Shown here in pieces: positions 33,091 through 41,240 of a stretch of DNA of 64,000 bases. Position numbers and translations under genes: made by a program. Every line of letters begins with the position of its first letter. Position 1 is the first letter of the stretch. This DNA is from RGIG1995 sp045587445. Lineage in GTDB: Bacteria > Bacillota > Clostridia > Oscillospirales > CAG-272. The notes under the pieces are model-generated. The model was given only the letters and a program-made list of their open reading frames with translations. It was not told the DNA's origin and did no database searches. The stretch covers positions 1 to 64,000 of the forward strand of contig JAZNCH010000065.1 in NCBI GenBank assembly GCA_045587445.1. Reading direction: 5' to 3'.

Positions 33091-33205
33091 AAGGACCTTT
33101 TTGAAAAAAGTTCCTTTGGAATCCCCAAAAACTTTTGTAAAAAAAGTTTTTGAGAGGTGAAGTTTTCGTCAACCTTTTTCAAAAGGTTGCGGGGTATGGG
33201 GCGGC
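33091..33205. repeat. Low-complexity hairpin block between cysE and cysS
   Basis: Contains GGACCTTTTTG/AAAGTTCCTTTGG, CAACCTTTTTCAAAAGGTTG and GGGGCGGCGCCCC-type dyads. Related AAAAGTTTTTGG sequence occurs at about 27107-27160 and 50208-50250. It may act as an RNA processing or attenuation site. Confidence 0.45.
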
Positions 33206-33313
33206 GCCCCTTTATTTCTTCTTTTCTAATTCTGTAATTCTTGCTTCAAGCTCTGCCATACGTTGAGCAACAGTTTCAGTATCTCCCCCGGCTCCGCCGG
33301 GGGAGACTTCTAT

Positions 33314-34054
33314 TTAACTCTTTTCTTCAAGTTTCTTGAGCCTATCCTCAAGCTCTGCCATACGTTGAGCAACGGGGTCGGGGATATGAATATGGTCGAG
33401 GTCGTCTGCAACTCTCAAGTTATTGCGTTTAACAATCTTAGCGGGAATACCTACTGCGGTACAGTTTTCGGGTACCTCGGTCAAAACAACAGCATTAGCA
33501 GCAATCTTTGAGCCGTCGCCCACCTTAAAGGGACCGAGCACTCTTGCACCCGCACCCACCATAACGTTATCGCCTAAGGTCGGGTGTCTTTTTCCGGTAT
33601 CTTTACCGGTACCGCCGACAGTAACGCCCTGATAAAGAGTACAGTTGTCGCCGATTTCGGTAGTCTCACCGATAACAACGCCGGAGCCATGGTCGATAAA
33701 CAAGTTCTTACCGATAGTCGCGCCGGGGTGAATTTCGATACCCGTAATCGCCTTTGCGCCCTGACTTATAAGACGAGCGGAAAACTTATGGTTTTTCTTA
33801 TATAGCTTATGCGAAAGCCTATGCGCCCAAACCGCGTGAAGTCCCGAGTAAAGCAAAAGTACTTCTGCGGTACTTGAAGCTGCGGGGTCTCTTTCTTTAA
33901 CCGTCTTAACGTCTTCGGCAACGGTATTTTTAATATCATTAACGATTTTTGCTGTTTTACTGTTTTTGTAATACTGCTTTGCGACCTTAACAGGTTCGCT
34001 TGTTATAACGTCTGCTATAACGTCAAAAACATCTTTTTTAAAATACTTTTTCAT
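33314..34054 (-). CDS. cysE: Serine O-acetyltransferase
   Basis: 246 residues. Transfers acetyl from acetyl-CoA to serine, giving O-acetylserine for cysteine synthesis. An N-terminal helical region (to about 100) is followed by the left-handed beta-helix of hexapeptide repeats (GIEIHPGATIGKNLFIDHGS then GDNCTLYQGVTVGGTGKDTG and VPENCTAVGIPAKIV), with the catalytic His in IDHGSGVVIGE. A coiled-coil tail, VAQRMAELEDRLKKLEEKS, ends the protein. Beyond the TAA the same frame continues with a second version of that tail. The gene follows a Cys T-box leader. Confidence 0.95.
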   Translation of the reverse strand: MKKYFKKDVFDVIADVITSEPVKVAKQYYKNSKTAKIVNDIKNTVAEDVKTVKERDPAASSTAEVLLLYSGLHAVWAHRLSHKLYKKNHKFSARLISQGAKAITGIEIHPGATIGKNLFIDHGSGVVIGETTEIGDNCTLYQGVTVGGTGKDTGKRHPTLGDNVMVGAGARVLGPFKVGDGSKIAANAVVLTEVPENCTAVGIPAKIVKRNNLRVADDLDHIHIPDPVAQRMAELEDRLKKLEEKS

Positions 34055-34072
34055 AACACAACGTCTCCCTTC

Positions 34073-34310
34073 AAAAAAAAATCCGCCTTTGATACTTTCA
34101 AAGGCGGCAATTCCGCGGTTCCACTTCGGTTTCTAACTTGCGTGTCATTTATCGCTGACAAGGCGGGTGTGATTAGCACCTGCTCACGGGTGCACTTCCG
34201 TCTCGGCGGGTATGCATCTTACACCAAACCGACGCACTCTCTGAACCCTTTTAATAACCTATTCTTGACGGCATTTTCCCGATCATAGCATTACTCTTCT
34301 TATACTATTA
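34073..34310 (-). promoter_or_regulatory. T-box riboswitch, cysteine type
   Basis: Minus-strand leader of cysE. The conserved T-box is present as GAAGTGGAACCGCGG (34113-34127). Stem I with AGAGAGTGCG and GGTTTGGTGTAAG motifs lies upstream. The likely specifier codon is TGC in GGAAGTGCACCC (34192-34194), predicting tRNA-Cys. The leader ends in a terminator (CCGCCTTT/AAAGGCGG, 34083-34107, with T9). Uncharged tRNA-Cys should favour read-through into cysE and cysS. Confidence 0.92.
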
Positions 34311-34329
34311 TACACATCTTTTTCCATTT
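34302..34329 (-). promoter_or_regulatory. Promoter of the cysE T-box transcript
   Basis: Minus-strand TTTACA, 16-bp spacer, TATAAT, just before the T-box stem I. Confidence 0.7.
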
Positions 34330-34360
34330 GTAAAGTATTTAAGAAAAATATTAACAAACA

Positions 34361-34564
34361 TTAGTCCTCTGTAATATCAAACAAATCGTTTGGAGTACAG
34401 TTAAAAAGCAAACACATAGTCTCAATATTTTCGTAACGAATAGATTTCGTTTCATTGTTTACCATTTTGTTGAAATTCTGATAACTCATTCCAAGCTGCT
34501 TATACAGCCAATATTTTGTCTTTCCGTTCTTTTTTAATAAATCCAACACCCTTAACTTTATCAT
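34361..34564 (-). CDS. XRE-type helix-turn-helix regulator
   Basis: 67 residues, a bare Cro/C1-type domain. KTKYWLYKQLGMSYQNFNKM is the helix-turn-helix, and ENIETMCLLFNCTPNDLFDI is the conserved end of this small-regulator family. The start at 34564 follows GAGG by 9 bases. It is transcribed away from a divergent promoter centred on the palindrome CATTATATAATG (about 34632-34643), a reasonable operator for self-control. It ends in the 50-base space before the T-box promoter and is not in an operon. Its targets are unknown. Confidence 0.85.
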   Translation of the reverse strand: MIKLRVLDLLKKNGKTKYWLYKQLGMSYQNFNKMVNNETKSIRYENIETMCLLFNCTPNDLFDITED

Positions 34565-34613
34565 AAGATACTTCCTCATTATATATTTTTTAAATGGTAT
34601 CTTATTTTTCCTC

Positions 34614-34642
34614 TTTACATATAGACTAATGCATTATATAAT
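34614..34642 (+). promoter_or_regulatory. Divergent promoter region of the XRE gene and a short hairpin RNA
   Basis: On the plus strand TTTACA, 17-bp spacer, TATAAT. The same palindrome supplies a TATAAT on the minus strand for the regulator gene, where the -35 is weaker (TTGTTT with an 18-bp spacer). Confidence 0.55.
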
Positions 34643-34648
34643 GTATTG

Positions 34649-34737
34649 GTCCGTAAAAAACAAATATTTGAAGATTAAAGAAAAAAGCGACTTTTCTTTG
34701 ATGTTAATTTCAAAGAAGAAAAGCCGCTTTTTTCTTA
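34649..34737 (+). ncRNA. Possible short hairpin RNA
   Basis: The plus-strand promoter at 34614-34642 would give an RNA of about 88 nt that consists mainly of a 20-bp hairpin (34682-34734, arms AAAAAAGCG and CGCTTTTTT outermost) with a T-run end. No ORF. It could equally be a leader or a bidirectional terminator. The rest of the gap to 34887 holds a CTCCCTCCTCAGATGGAGG repeat copy (34741-34780) and AT-rich sequence. Confidence 0.4.
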
Positions 34738-34887
34738 ACGCAATCCACCTCCCTCCTCAGATGGAGGTTTAACATAGTAACCACTCAATATATGTATGTA
34801 CACCAATTAATCTATCCACACAGATAACTGTTATTAAAAATATAACAAAAATCACAATAAAACTTTTTGATTTTGTTACAATACCGA

Positions 34888-34916
34888 TTGACAAGATTAA
34901 TAATATTATGTATAAT
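34888..34916 (+). promoter_or_regulatory. Promoter of the cysteine-rich ORF and probably the pur operon
   Basis: Perfect TTGACA, 17-bp spacer, TATAAT. No other promoter is visible between it and purE. Confidence 0.88.
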
Positions 34917-34952
34917 ATTGGTGTATTTTGTTTTGTCGGAGGGATATGTTAT

Positions 34953-35075
34953 ATGACATGTTGTATATGCTGTTGCAAATCGAACATAATTTGCTCATCT
35001 TCACAGCCTTGTTGCACCCATTTCGGCAGAACTGCGCAGTATAACTGCAAACCTTTAACAGCGCAAAAAAAATAA
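34953..35075 (+). CDS. Cysteine-rich 40-residue peptide in the purE leader
   Basis: 40 residues with nine cysteines, starting MTCCICCCKSN and continuing with CSSSQPCCTHFG, then a polar Lys-containing tail. I do not recognise it. The ATG is nine bases after GGAGGG. A second frame from 34946 (32 codons, leucine-rich) has only two bases of spacing and is less likely. The ORF ends at the start of a terminator placed before purE. It could be a small metal- or redox-active protein, or a leader peptide whose translation affects the terminator. Both uses are inference. Confidence 0.55.
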   Translation: MTCCICCCKSNIICSSSQPCCTHFGRTAQYNCKPLTAQKK

Positions 35076-35108
35076 AAGGACATTCCCCCAAAGAATGTCC
35101 TTTTTGTG
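35074..35108 (+). terminator. Terminator between the cysteine-rich ORF and purE
   Basis: AAAGGACATTC/GAATGTCCTTT stem with a seven-base loop and T-rich tail. purE starts 44 bases later with no separate promoter, so this may act as an attenuator. Confidence 0.8.
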
Positions 35109-35151
35109 TTTTGTTTTTACTAATATTTACATAAATCAGGAGGGCAACCAC

Positions 35152-35649
35152 ATGAAAAAGGTAGCTGTAATTATGGGAAGCGACAGCGATTTCCCCAAGG
35201 TAAAAAATTGTCTCGAGAAGTTAAAGTATTTTGGTATTCCTTTTGAGACACACGTATATTCCGCACACAGAACGCCTGACGAAGCGGCAAGCTTTGCAAA
35301 GAATGCGAAGGCTAACGGCTTCGGTGTTATTATAAGTGCGGCAGGTATGGCGGCTCATCTCGGCGGCGTACTTGCGGCATATACCATACTTCCTGTTATA
35401 GGAATTCCTGTAAAGAGCGCATCTTTTGACGGAATGGACGCACTCCTTTCTACAATAATGATGCCTCCCGGTGTACCCGTTGCAACGGTAGCCGTTGACG
35501 GTTGTGCAAACGCGGCAATTCTCGCGGCACAGATAATCGCCCTTTCAGACGATGAACTTGCAGAAAAGCTTGAAGCTGAAAAGGTAAAAATGGCTGAAGG
35601 CGTTAGAGCAAAAGACGCAAAGATTCAAGAAGAAATCAAGAATATATAA
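35152..35649 (+). CDS. purE: N5-carboxyaminoimidazole ribonucleotide mutase
   Basis: 165 residues, class I PurE. Moves the carboxylate of N5-CAIR to C4 of the imidazole in purine synthesis. GSDSDFPKV at the N-terminus and YSAHRTPDEA hold the active-site Ser, Asp and His; IISAAGMAAHLGGVLAAYT and GMDALLSTIMMPPGVPV complete the site. The start at 35152 follows AGGAGGG; a longer frame from 35095 lies inside the terminator. purK is not seen in this window. First gene of a purE-purF-purN-purH operon. Confidence 0.96.
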   Translation: MKKVAVIMGSDSDFPKVKNCLEKLKYFGIPFETHVYSAHRTPDEAASFAKNAKANGFGVIISAAGMAAHLGGVLAAYTILPVIGIPVKSASFDGMDALLSTIMMPPGVPVATVAVDGCANAAILAAQIIALSDDELAEKLEAEKVKMAEGVRAKDAKIQEEIKNI

Positions 35650-35687
35650 GTTTTTTATCGGTTAGGATTTCGGAGGAAAAATAATTT

Positions 35688-37076
35688 ATGTTTGGAAAAA
35701 TCCATGAAGAATGCGGTGTATTCGGTATATTCGACCCCGCTAAAAAAATTAACGTAACACAAACAACATACTCGGGTCTTTACGCTTTACAGCACAGAGG
35801 TCAGCAGTCCTGCGGCATCGCCGTCAACAACAACGGTATGATATACAACCACAACGATGAGGGATTGCTTAACGAAGTATTCAACGAAATGATACTCAAC
35901 TACCTCAAGGGCAACATAGCGATAGGGCACGTACGTTATGCAAATTCAGAAAACAAAGGCAGAGAAAACAATCTTCCCTACGTTTCAAAATATACAAAAG
36001 GTCAGATTGCGGTATCTTACAACGGCTCTCTTGTAGGAGCAAACGACATAAGAACAAGCTTAGAAGACTCGGGTGCTATGTTCCACACGAACTCCGACGC
36101 TGAAATCATTGCATATATGGTATCCCGCGAAAGACTCAAGACTGTATCTACAGAACAAGCACTCATTAACATTATGGACAGACTTACCGGTGCATACTCC
36201 GTAGTAATAATGACCCCGAATAAGCTTATTGCAGCAAGAGACCCCAAGGGCTTCCGCCCACTCTGTATGGGTTCACTTGATGATGCAGTTATATTCGCTT
36301 CCGAATCGTGTGCTATTGATGCTGTCGGCGGTAAATTTATACGCGATGTTCAACCGGGTGAAGTTGTTGCGGTAACAAAAGACGGCGTTGAATCATTCGT
36401 TGAAAAATGCGATCAAAAAACGACAAGCTGTATTTTCGAACATATATATTTTGCAAGACCTGACTCTGTTATTGACGGACAGAGTGTGCATTTTGCAAGA
36501 CAGGAAGCAGGCAGATGCCTTGCAAAAAGAGACGATAAGAACATCGCCGACATAGTTATCGGCGTACCCGACAGTGGTATCGACGCGGCTCTGGGTTATG
36601 CCGCAGAATCGGGAATTCCCTACGGTATCGGATTAAACAAGAACAGATACATAGGCAGAACGTTTATACAGACAGGTCAAGGCGAAAGAGAAAATCTTGT
36701 AAGACTAAAGCTCAATCCAATGCCGTCAGTACTTAAAGGCAAACGCGTTGTAGTCGTAGACGACTCTATCGTAAGAGGGACGACCTGCGCGCACCTTATC
36801 GAACTTATCAGACACGCGGGTGCTACCGAAGTACACTTCCGTATTTCGTCTCCACCTTTCCTTAACCCCTGTTATTTCGGCACCGATATAGCTTCAAGAG
36901 ACAAGCTCATCGCTTGCCGCCTTACACTTGAAGAAATCAGAAAAGAGATAGGCGCAGACTCACTTGCATATCTTGCGATAGAAGACTTGAAGCAGATAGT
37001 AAAAGATTCAAACCTTGAATTCTGTGATGCTTGCTTTACCGGAAATTATCCTGTAAAAGTACCGGGAGAAAACTGA
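35688..37076 (+). CDS. purF: Amidophosphoribosyltransferase
   Basis: 462 residues. Commits PRPP to purine synthesis by adding glutamine-derived ammonia. The start MFGKIHEECGVFGIF carries a short propeptide before the catalytic Cys, expected to be removed. The N-terminal Ntn-hydrolase glutaminase runs to about 230, and the C-terminal phosphoribosyltransferase carries the PRPP loop VVVVDDSIVRGTT. Late cysteines (C in EFCDACFTGNYP) and a Cys near 247 suggest the Fe-S cluster of the Bacillus-type enzyme. It starts 38 bases after purE. Confidence 0.97.
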   Translation: MFGKIHEECGVFGIFDPAKKINVTQTTYSGLYALQHRGQQSCGIAVNNNGMIYNHNDEGLLNEVFNEMILNYLKGNIAIGHVRYANSENKGRENNLPYVSKYTKGQIAVSYNGSLVGANDIRTSLEDSGAMFHTNSDAEIIAYMVSRERLKTVSTEQALINIMDRLTGAYSVVIMTPNKLIAARDPKGFRPLCMGSLDDAVIFASESCAIDAVGGKFIRDVQPGEVVAVTKDGVESFVEKCDQKTTSCIFEHIYFARPDSVIDGQSVHFARQEAGRCLAKRDDKNIADIVIGVPDSGIDAALGYAAESGIPYGIGLNKNRYIGRTFIQTGQGERENLVRLKLNPMPSVLKGKRVVVVDDSIVRGTTCAHLIELIRHAGATEVHFRISSPPFLNPCYFGTDIASRDKLIACRLTLEEIRKEIGADSLAYLAIEDLKQIVKDSNLEFCDACFTGNYPVKVPGEN

Positions 37077-37077
37077 T

Positions 37078-37704
37078 ATGAAAGTAAAGAACATTGCAGT
37101 ATTGGTTTCAGGCGGCGGAACCAACTTACAGGCTATAATCGATGCCTATAAAGCGGGTAAGATAACAAACGGCAGACTCGCACTGGTACTTTCGAGCAAC
37201 GAAAAGGCTTATGCGCTTGAAAGAGCGTCAAACAACGGAATCGAGAGCTGTGTTATAAAAAAAGGTGCTGACAGAGAAGCATTTTCCGATGCTATTCTTG
37301 CAAAGCTCGAAGAAAAAGATATTGACATTATCGTACTTGCGGGCTTTATGCACATACTCAGTGGCAAAATCATAGAAAAATACACGAACAAGATACTTAA
37401 CGTTCACCCGGCACTTATCCCAAGCTTTTGCGGAGAGGGCTTTTACGGACTTCACGTACACGAAGCAGCTTTGGCAAAAGGCGTTAAGGTAACGGGAGCT
37501 ACCGTTCATTTTGTAAATGAGATAGCTGACGGCGGACCTATCATATTGCAGAAGGCGGTTTATATAGAAGAAAACGATACTCCCGAAACCTTGCAAAGAA
37601 GAGTTATGGAAAATGCAGAATGGGAGATACTTCCAAAAGCTCTCGACCTTCTTTGTAATGAAAAGCTTTCGGTTGAAAACAATATAGTAAAAACAAAATA
37701 TTAA
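37078..37704 (+). CDS. purN: Phosphoribosylglycinamide formyltransferase
   Basis: 208 residues. Transfers formyl from 10-formyl-THF to GAR. LVSGGGTNLQAIIDAYKAG is the nucleotide-binding start; ILNVHPALIPSF and VHFVNEIADGGPII carry the catalytic Asn-His-Asp set. The formyl donor could come from Fhs, encoded at 24.8-26.5 kb. It starts one base after the purF stop codon, so the two are translationally linked. Confidence 0.96.
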   Translation: MKVKNIAVLVSGGGTNLQAIIDAYKAGKITNGRLALVLSSNEKAYALERASNNGIESCVIKKGADREAFSDAILAKLEEKDIDIIVLAGFMHILSGKIIEKYTNKILNVHPALIPSFCGEGFYGLHVHEAALAKGVKVTGATVHFVNEIADGGPIILQKAVYIEENDTPETLQRRVMENAEWEILPKALDLLCNEKLSVENNIVKTKY

Positions 37705-37727
37705 CCATAAAACCAGAGAGGTAAAAA

Positions 37728-39278
37728 ATGAAAAAACGTGCTATAATCAGTTTATCCGACAAGACCGGCGTTGTTGAATTTGCACGCCGTCTCGAAAAAC
37801 TCGGCTATGAGATTCTATCTACCGGCGGTACGGCAAAGACTTTGACAGACAACGGAGTTGCTGTTACGAATGTTTCCGACGTTACGGGTTTCCCCGAATG
37901 TCTCGACGGACGCGTTAAAACACTTCACCCGATGATTCACGCAGGTATACTTGCTATGAGAGGCAATGAAGAACACATGAAGCAGATTGAAGAGCTCGGT
38001 GTAACTCCCATCGACGTTGTTGCTATCAACCTCTATCCTTTCAAGGAAACAATTTTGAAAGACAACGTTACACGTGAAGACGCTATAGAAAACATCGACA
38101 TCGGCGGCCCTACAATGCTTCGCGCGGCTGCAAAGAACTGGCAGGACGTTGCAGTTATCGTTGACCCCGTCGACTATGACACTGTAACAAGCGAACTTGA
38201 AGCAAACGGCGAAGTATCAAAGGATACGAAACTTAAGCTTTCTTATAAAGTATTTGAACATACGGCAGCTTACGATACTCTTATTTCGGGCTATCTCAGA
38301 AAAGAAAGCGGTATGCCCTGCTTCCCCGAAAAGCTCTCTCTTACTTACGAAAAGGTAAGTGAAATGCGTTACGGCGAAAATCCCCACCAAGCAGCAGCGT
38401 TCTACCGTGAAGTCGGCAAGGGATTTGAAGGCACTTTGGCGGCTGCAGAACAGCTTAATGGAAAAGAACTTTCCTATAATAATATTAATGATGCAAACGG
38501 CGCGCTCGATACAATCAAAGAATTCGGCGACGACATTTGCTGCGTTGCACTTAAACACGCTAACCCCTGCGGCGTAGGTATAGGCGAATCCGTTTACGAA
38601 GCATATACGAGAGCTTATGAAGCAGACCCCGTATCAATTTTCGGCGGTATAGTTGCATTTAACCGCAAGGTTGATTCCAAGACAGCACAAAAGCTCGCTG
38701 AACTCTTCCTTGAAATTATTATTGCACCCGAATACGATGCAGAAGCTCTCCAGATTCTCTGCACAAAGAAGAACCTCCGCGTTCTCCGTCTCCCCGAAAT
38801 TGCAAAACCGAACAGAAAAGAAATGTTCGATATGAAAAAGGTTGCAGGCGGACTTCTCGTTCAGGAACTCAATACAGAAATGTATGATGATGCTGACGTT
38901 AAGGTTGTTACAGAAAAGACTCCTACCGCAGAACAGCTCCGCGATATGAAGTTTGCTATGAAGGTTGTTAAACACACCAAATCTAACGGTATCGCTCTTG
39001 CAAAAGACGGCGCGACAGTAGGTATCGGTCCCGGCCAGACAAACAGAATTACAGCACTTGAACTTGCAATTAAGTACGGCGGCGAAAAAGTGTCCGGAAG
39101 CGTTATGGCAAGTGATGCATTCTTCCCCTTCGCTGACTGTGTTGAAGCGGCTCACAAGGCAGGCATAACAGCTATTATTCAGCCCGGCGGAAGTATTCGC
39201 GACCAAGAATCCATTGATGCTTGTAACAAATACGGCATTGCAATGGTATTCACAGGCAAGAGACACTTTAAGCATTAA
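37728..39278 (+). CDS. purH: Bifunctional AICAR transformylase / IMP cyclohydrolase
   Basis: 516 residues. Carries out the last two steps to IMP. The N-terminal MGS-like IMP cyclohydrolase domain (1-195) begins RAIISLSDKTGVVEFARRL; the C-terminal transformylase domain has LKHANPCGVGIG (Lys-His active site) and MASDAFFPFADCVE. AGAGAGG lies before the ATG. It is the last gene of the operon and ends at a strong terminator. purD, purL, purM, purC and purB are absent from this window and must lie elsewhere. Confidence 0.97.
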   Translation: MKKRAIISLSDKTGVVEFARRLEKLGYEILSTGGTAKTLTDNGVAVTNVSDVTGFPECLDGRVKTLHPMIHAGILAMRGNEEHMKQIEELGVTPIDVVAINLYPFKETILKDNVTREDAIENIDIGGPTMLRAAAKNWQDVAVIVDPVDYDTVTSELEANGEVSKDTKLKLSYKVFEHTAAYDTLISGYLRKESGMPCFPEKLSLTYEKVSEMRYGENPHQAAAFYREVGKGFEGTLAAAEQLNGKELSYNNINDANGALDTIKEFGDDICCVALKHANPCGVGIGESVYEAYTRAYEADPVSIFGGIVAFNRKVDSKTAQKLAELFLEIIIAPEYDAEALQILCTKKNLRVLRLPEIAKPNRKEMFDMKKVAGGLLVQELNTEMYDDADVKVVTEKTPTAEQLRDMKFAMKVVKHTKSNGIALAKDGATVGIGPGQTNRITALELAIKYGGEKVSGSVMASDAFFPFADCVEAAHKAGITAIIQPGGSIRDQESIDACNKYGIAMVFTGKRHFKH

Positions 39279-39288
39279 TCTATAAATG

Positions 39289-39330
39289 ATATATGGGCTG
39301 ACAGCTTAGGCTGTCAGCCCATATATTTGA
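39289..39330 (+). terminator. Terminator of the pur operon
   Basis: A 15-bp perfect stem (ATATGGGCTGACAGC and its complement) with a four-base loop, followed by ATTTG. Bases 39331-39527 hold another GGAGACC/GGTCTCC-type hairpin and no gene. Confidence 0.85.
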
Positions 39331-39527
39331 ATACAATTGAGAGGATATGGGCGAAACCCATACCCTCTCTGATTTGTTTACAGCAAAGTAATTCTTGCTT
39401 ATATGTAGAGGAGACCTGCGGTCTCCCTCGGGCGAACCAACTTCGGCTTTGCCGAAATATTTAGCCCCTACCGTGTGTTAGGTAAATTTACTTATGAGAA
39501 CCGGCTTTTCAACAAATATTTTTATCT

Positions 39528-40049
39528 TCACATTACCCATTTTACAACATTAGGATTCTTTTCGAAGTTGCGTACTGCATCGTCTGCAGCATATCCTAAA
39601 GCCGCCATACCATAAACCAAATGCTCGGCGGGAACGCCTATTTTATTTAACTCTGCTCTAACGTTTGTGTCGTCGCAAACACCTTTAAACTGATTTATCC
39701 ATACAGAGCCGATTCCAAGTGCGTGCGCCGCAAGAAAAATATTTTCCATAGCCACCGCACAATCTTCAACACCGTGAGCATTATCTCTCGGATTCGAGCA
39801 AAGTATAACCGCGTTGGGTTTATAAAAACAATAGCCCTCGTCTCTGCCAAGCTTTACCCGTAGGCACTGAGCAAGAGACTCAATAACATCGGAATTTTGA
39901 ACAACGGTAAACTGCCAAAGCTGTTTATTCATAGCACTCGGCGCGTGATATGCCGCTTTCACTATGGTATCAAGGTCTTCCCTTGCAATTTTCTTATCGG
40001 TAAAGCTGCGTATACTTCTTCTTTCAAGAAGGCATTTAATCGCATCCAT
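39528..40049 (-). CDS. Nitroreductase family FMN oxidoreductase
   Basis: 173 residues. FMN-dependent NAD(P)H reductase of the nitroreductase fold. LLERRSIRSFTDKKI contains the Arg residues that bind the FMN phosphate; APSAMNKQLWQFTVV is the second FMN segment; VEDCAVAMENIFLAAHALGI and YGMAALGYA are typical helical and C-terminal blocks. The physiological acceptor is unknown (quinones, nitroaromatics or flavins are common). ATTACGGGAG lies before the ATG. It follows the membrane-protein gene at 40078 by 28 bases and may be cotranscribed with it. Confidence 0.9.
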   Translation of the reverse strand: MDAIKCLLERRSIRSFTDKKIAREDLDTIVKAAYHAPSAMNKQLWQFTVVQNSDVIESLAQCLRVKLGRDEGYCFYKPNAVILCSNPRDNAHGVEDCAVAMENIFLAAHALGIGSVWINQFKGVCDDTNVRAELNKIGVPAEHLVYGMAALGYAADDAVRNFEKNPNVVKWVM

Positions 40050-40077
40050 AATATTTCTCTCCCGTAATATTTTTTTA

Positions 40078-41019
40078 TTATGTTTGGGGTTCCGTTACGT
40101 TCATCAAGGGGATAAAATAGCATTTAGCTTTAATTTCTTCAGAAAGCTCAAATTCGGATATGGAAGAACAGTAACCTGACGCTTTCAATTTAAACTCGAT
40201 TTCACTCTCATCAAAATGTCCCGCCTCGTTTCTTGAGGTATCGCGCAATATTGACAGTACGTTTTTTTCCTCGTCATAAGAAATTTCTATACCGTTTACG
40301 TATTCGTCGAAGAATTCAACCGGAACGAACAAAGAATCCTCGTACTTTTCGGAATTTCCGTTCATTCTTATCTCTGTTCCGTTTATTTCAGCAAAGGGAG
40401 TTCCTATTTCAAAACAAACGCTCTCCCCTGTTTTCTCATTTGTAATAAATCTGAGCCAATTTCGGTCGCCAGTCATAATAAATCCGAACTTTTCGGAGAC
40501 TGCCGTCATATCAACGTAAACATTACCGTCTTTGACGTACTTTTGGGTGTCGACGCTAATTGCTTTAAGGTCTTTTGCCTCGTGCTCAAGACACATCTTG
40601 AGCTTAAGGCCGTCGTATGCAGAAGGCTCTGTTGCAGTAAGATTAATATAGAAAGACAACGAAATCACGCCTGCAACCGCCGAAAATACAAGAATAAAAA
40701 GCACCGCATATGCGATAAACAGACGACTTAATCCCTTTTTCTTTTTCTTGATTTTGTAACCTTGAGAACGCTTGGCAACACGCTTTACCTCTGGCAAATC
40801 GGGGTTAATTCTTTTAGCCTCTTTAGCTGAACGTCTTTTTGACGGAGTCTGGTCGTTTATATTCATACGCGCACCGCGATTTACAGGGGGACGGTTTTGA
40901 GGATTCTTCCCCGATTTCGTATCGGGCGTTCTGTTTATTCTCGGTTTTTGGTTAACGTTTTTGTTAATTTTCTTGCCGTTATCGCCCTTAGAAATATCAG
41001 GGATTCTTTTTATTGCCAA
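40078..41019 (-). CDS. Bitopic membrane protein with copper-amine-oxidase-like outer domain
   Basis: 313 residues. The first 95 residues are strongly basic and low in complexity (Lys/Arg/Asn/Pro), probably cytoplasmic. One membrane span follows (about 100-126) and an extracytoplasmic region. Residues about 160-235 (NVYVDMTAVSEKFGFIM, ESVCFEIGTPFAEINGTEI, LFVPVEFFDEYVNG) resemble the copper amine oxidase N-terminal domain used in Clostridia as an envelope module. No catalytic residues are visible. AGGTGAGAG lies before the ATG. Function unknown. Confidence 0.65.
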   Translation of the reverse strand: MAIKRIPDISKGDNGKKINKNVNQKPRINRTPDTKSGKNPQNRPPVNRGARMNINDQTPSKRRSAKEAKRINPDLPEVKRVAKRSQGYKIKKKKKGLSRLFIAYAVLFILVFSAVAGVISLSFYINLTATEPSAYDGLKLKMCLEHEAKDLKAISVDTQKYVKDGNVYVDMTAVSEKFGFIMTGDRNWLRFITNEKTGESVCFEIGTPFAEINGTEIRMNGNSEKYEDSLFVPVEFFDEYVNGIEISYDEEKNVLSILRDTSRNEAGHFDESEIEFKLKASGYCSSISEFELSEEIKAKCYFIPLMNVTEPQT

Positions 41020-41205
41020 TGTCTCTCACCTCACAACACGCAAAAATAAACTCATTAATTATTTGTATATTATACCATACAGAGCTAAAAAATGCAATAG
41101 AATTGCAAAATGTTGTTTTTGATAGAGGATTAAAGTTTTTCAGCTTATTGCAAGTTAAACATTTAGACTTTTTGGGCTTCTACGGTAAAAAATATAAAAA
41201 AACTC

Positions 41206-41234
41206 TTGACAAAAGAAATCAACCGTGTTATAAT
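41206..41234 (+). promoter_or_regulatory. Promoter of infC-rpmI-rplT
   Basis: Perfect TTGACA, 17-bp spacer, TATAAT with an upstream TG. The 41020-41205 stretch before it holds nothing I recognise. Confidence 0.92.
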
Positions 41235-41240
41235 CACAAG

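Noticed and set aside
34946..35044. 32-codon leucine-rich frame overlapping the cysteine-rich ORF
   Set aside because: Its ATG is only two bases after GGAGGG, whereas the cysteine-rich frame has nine-base spacing.
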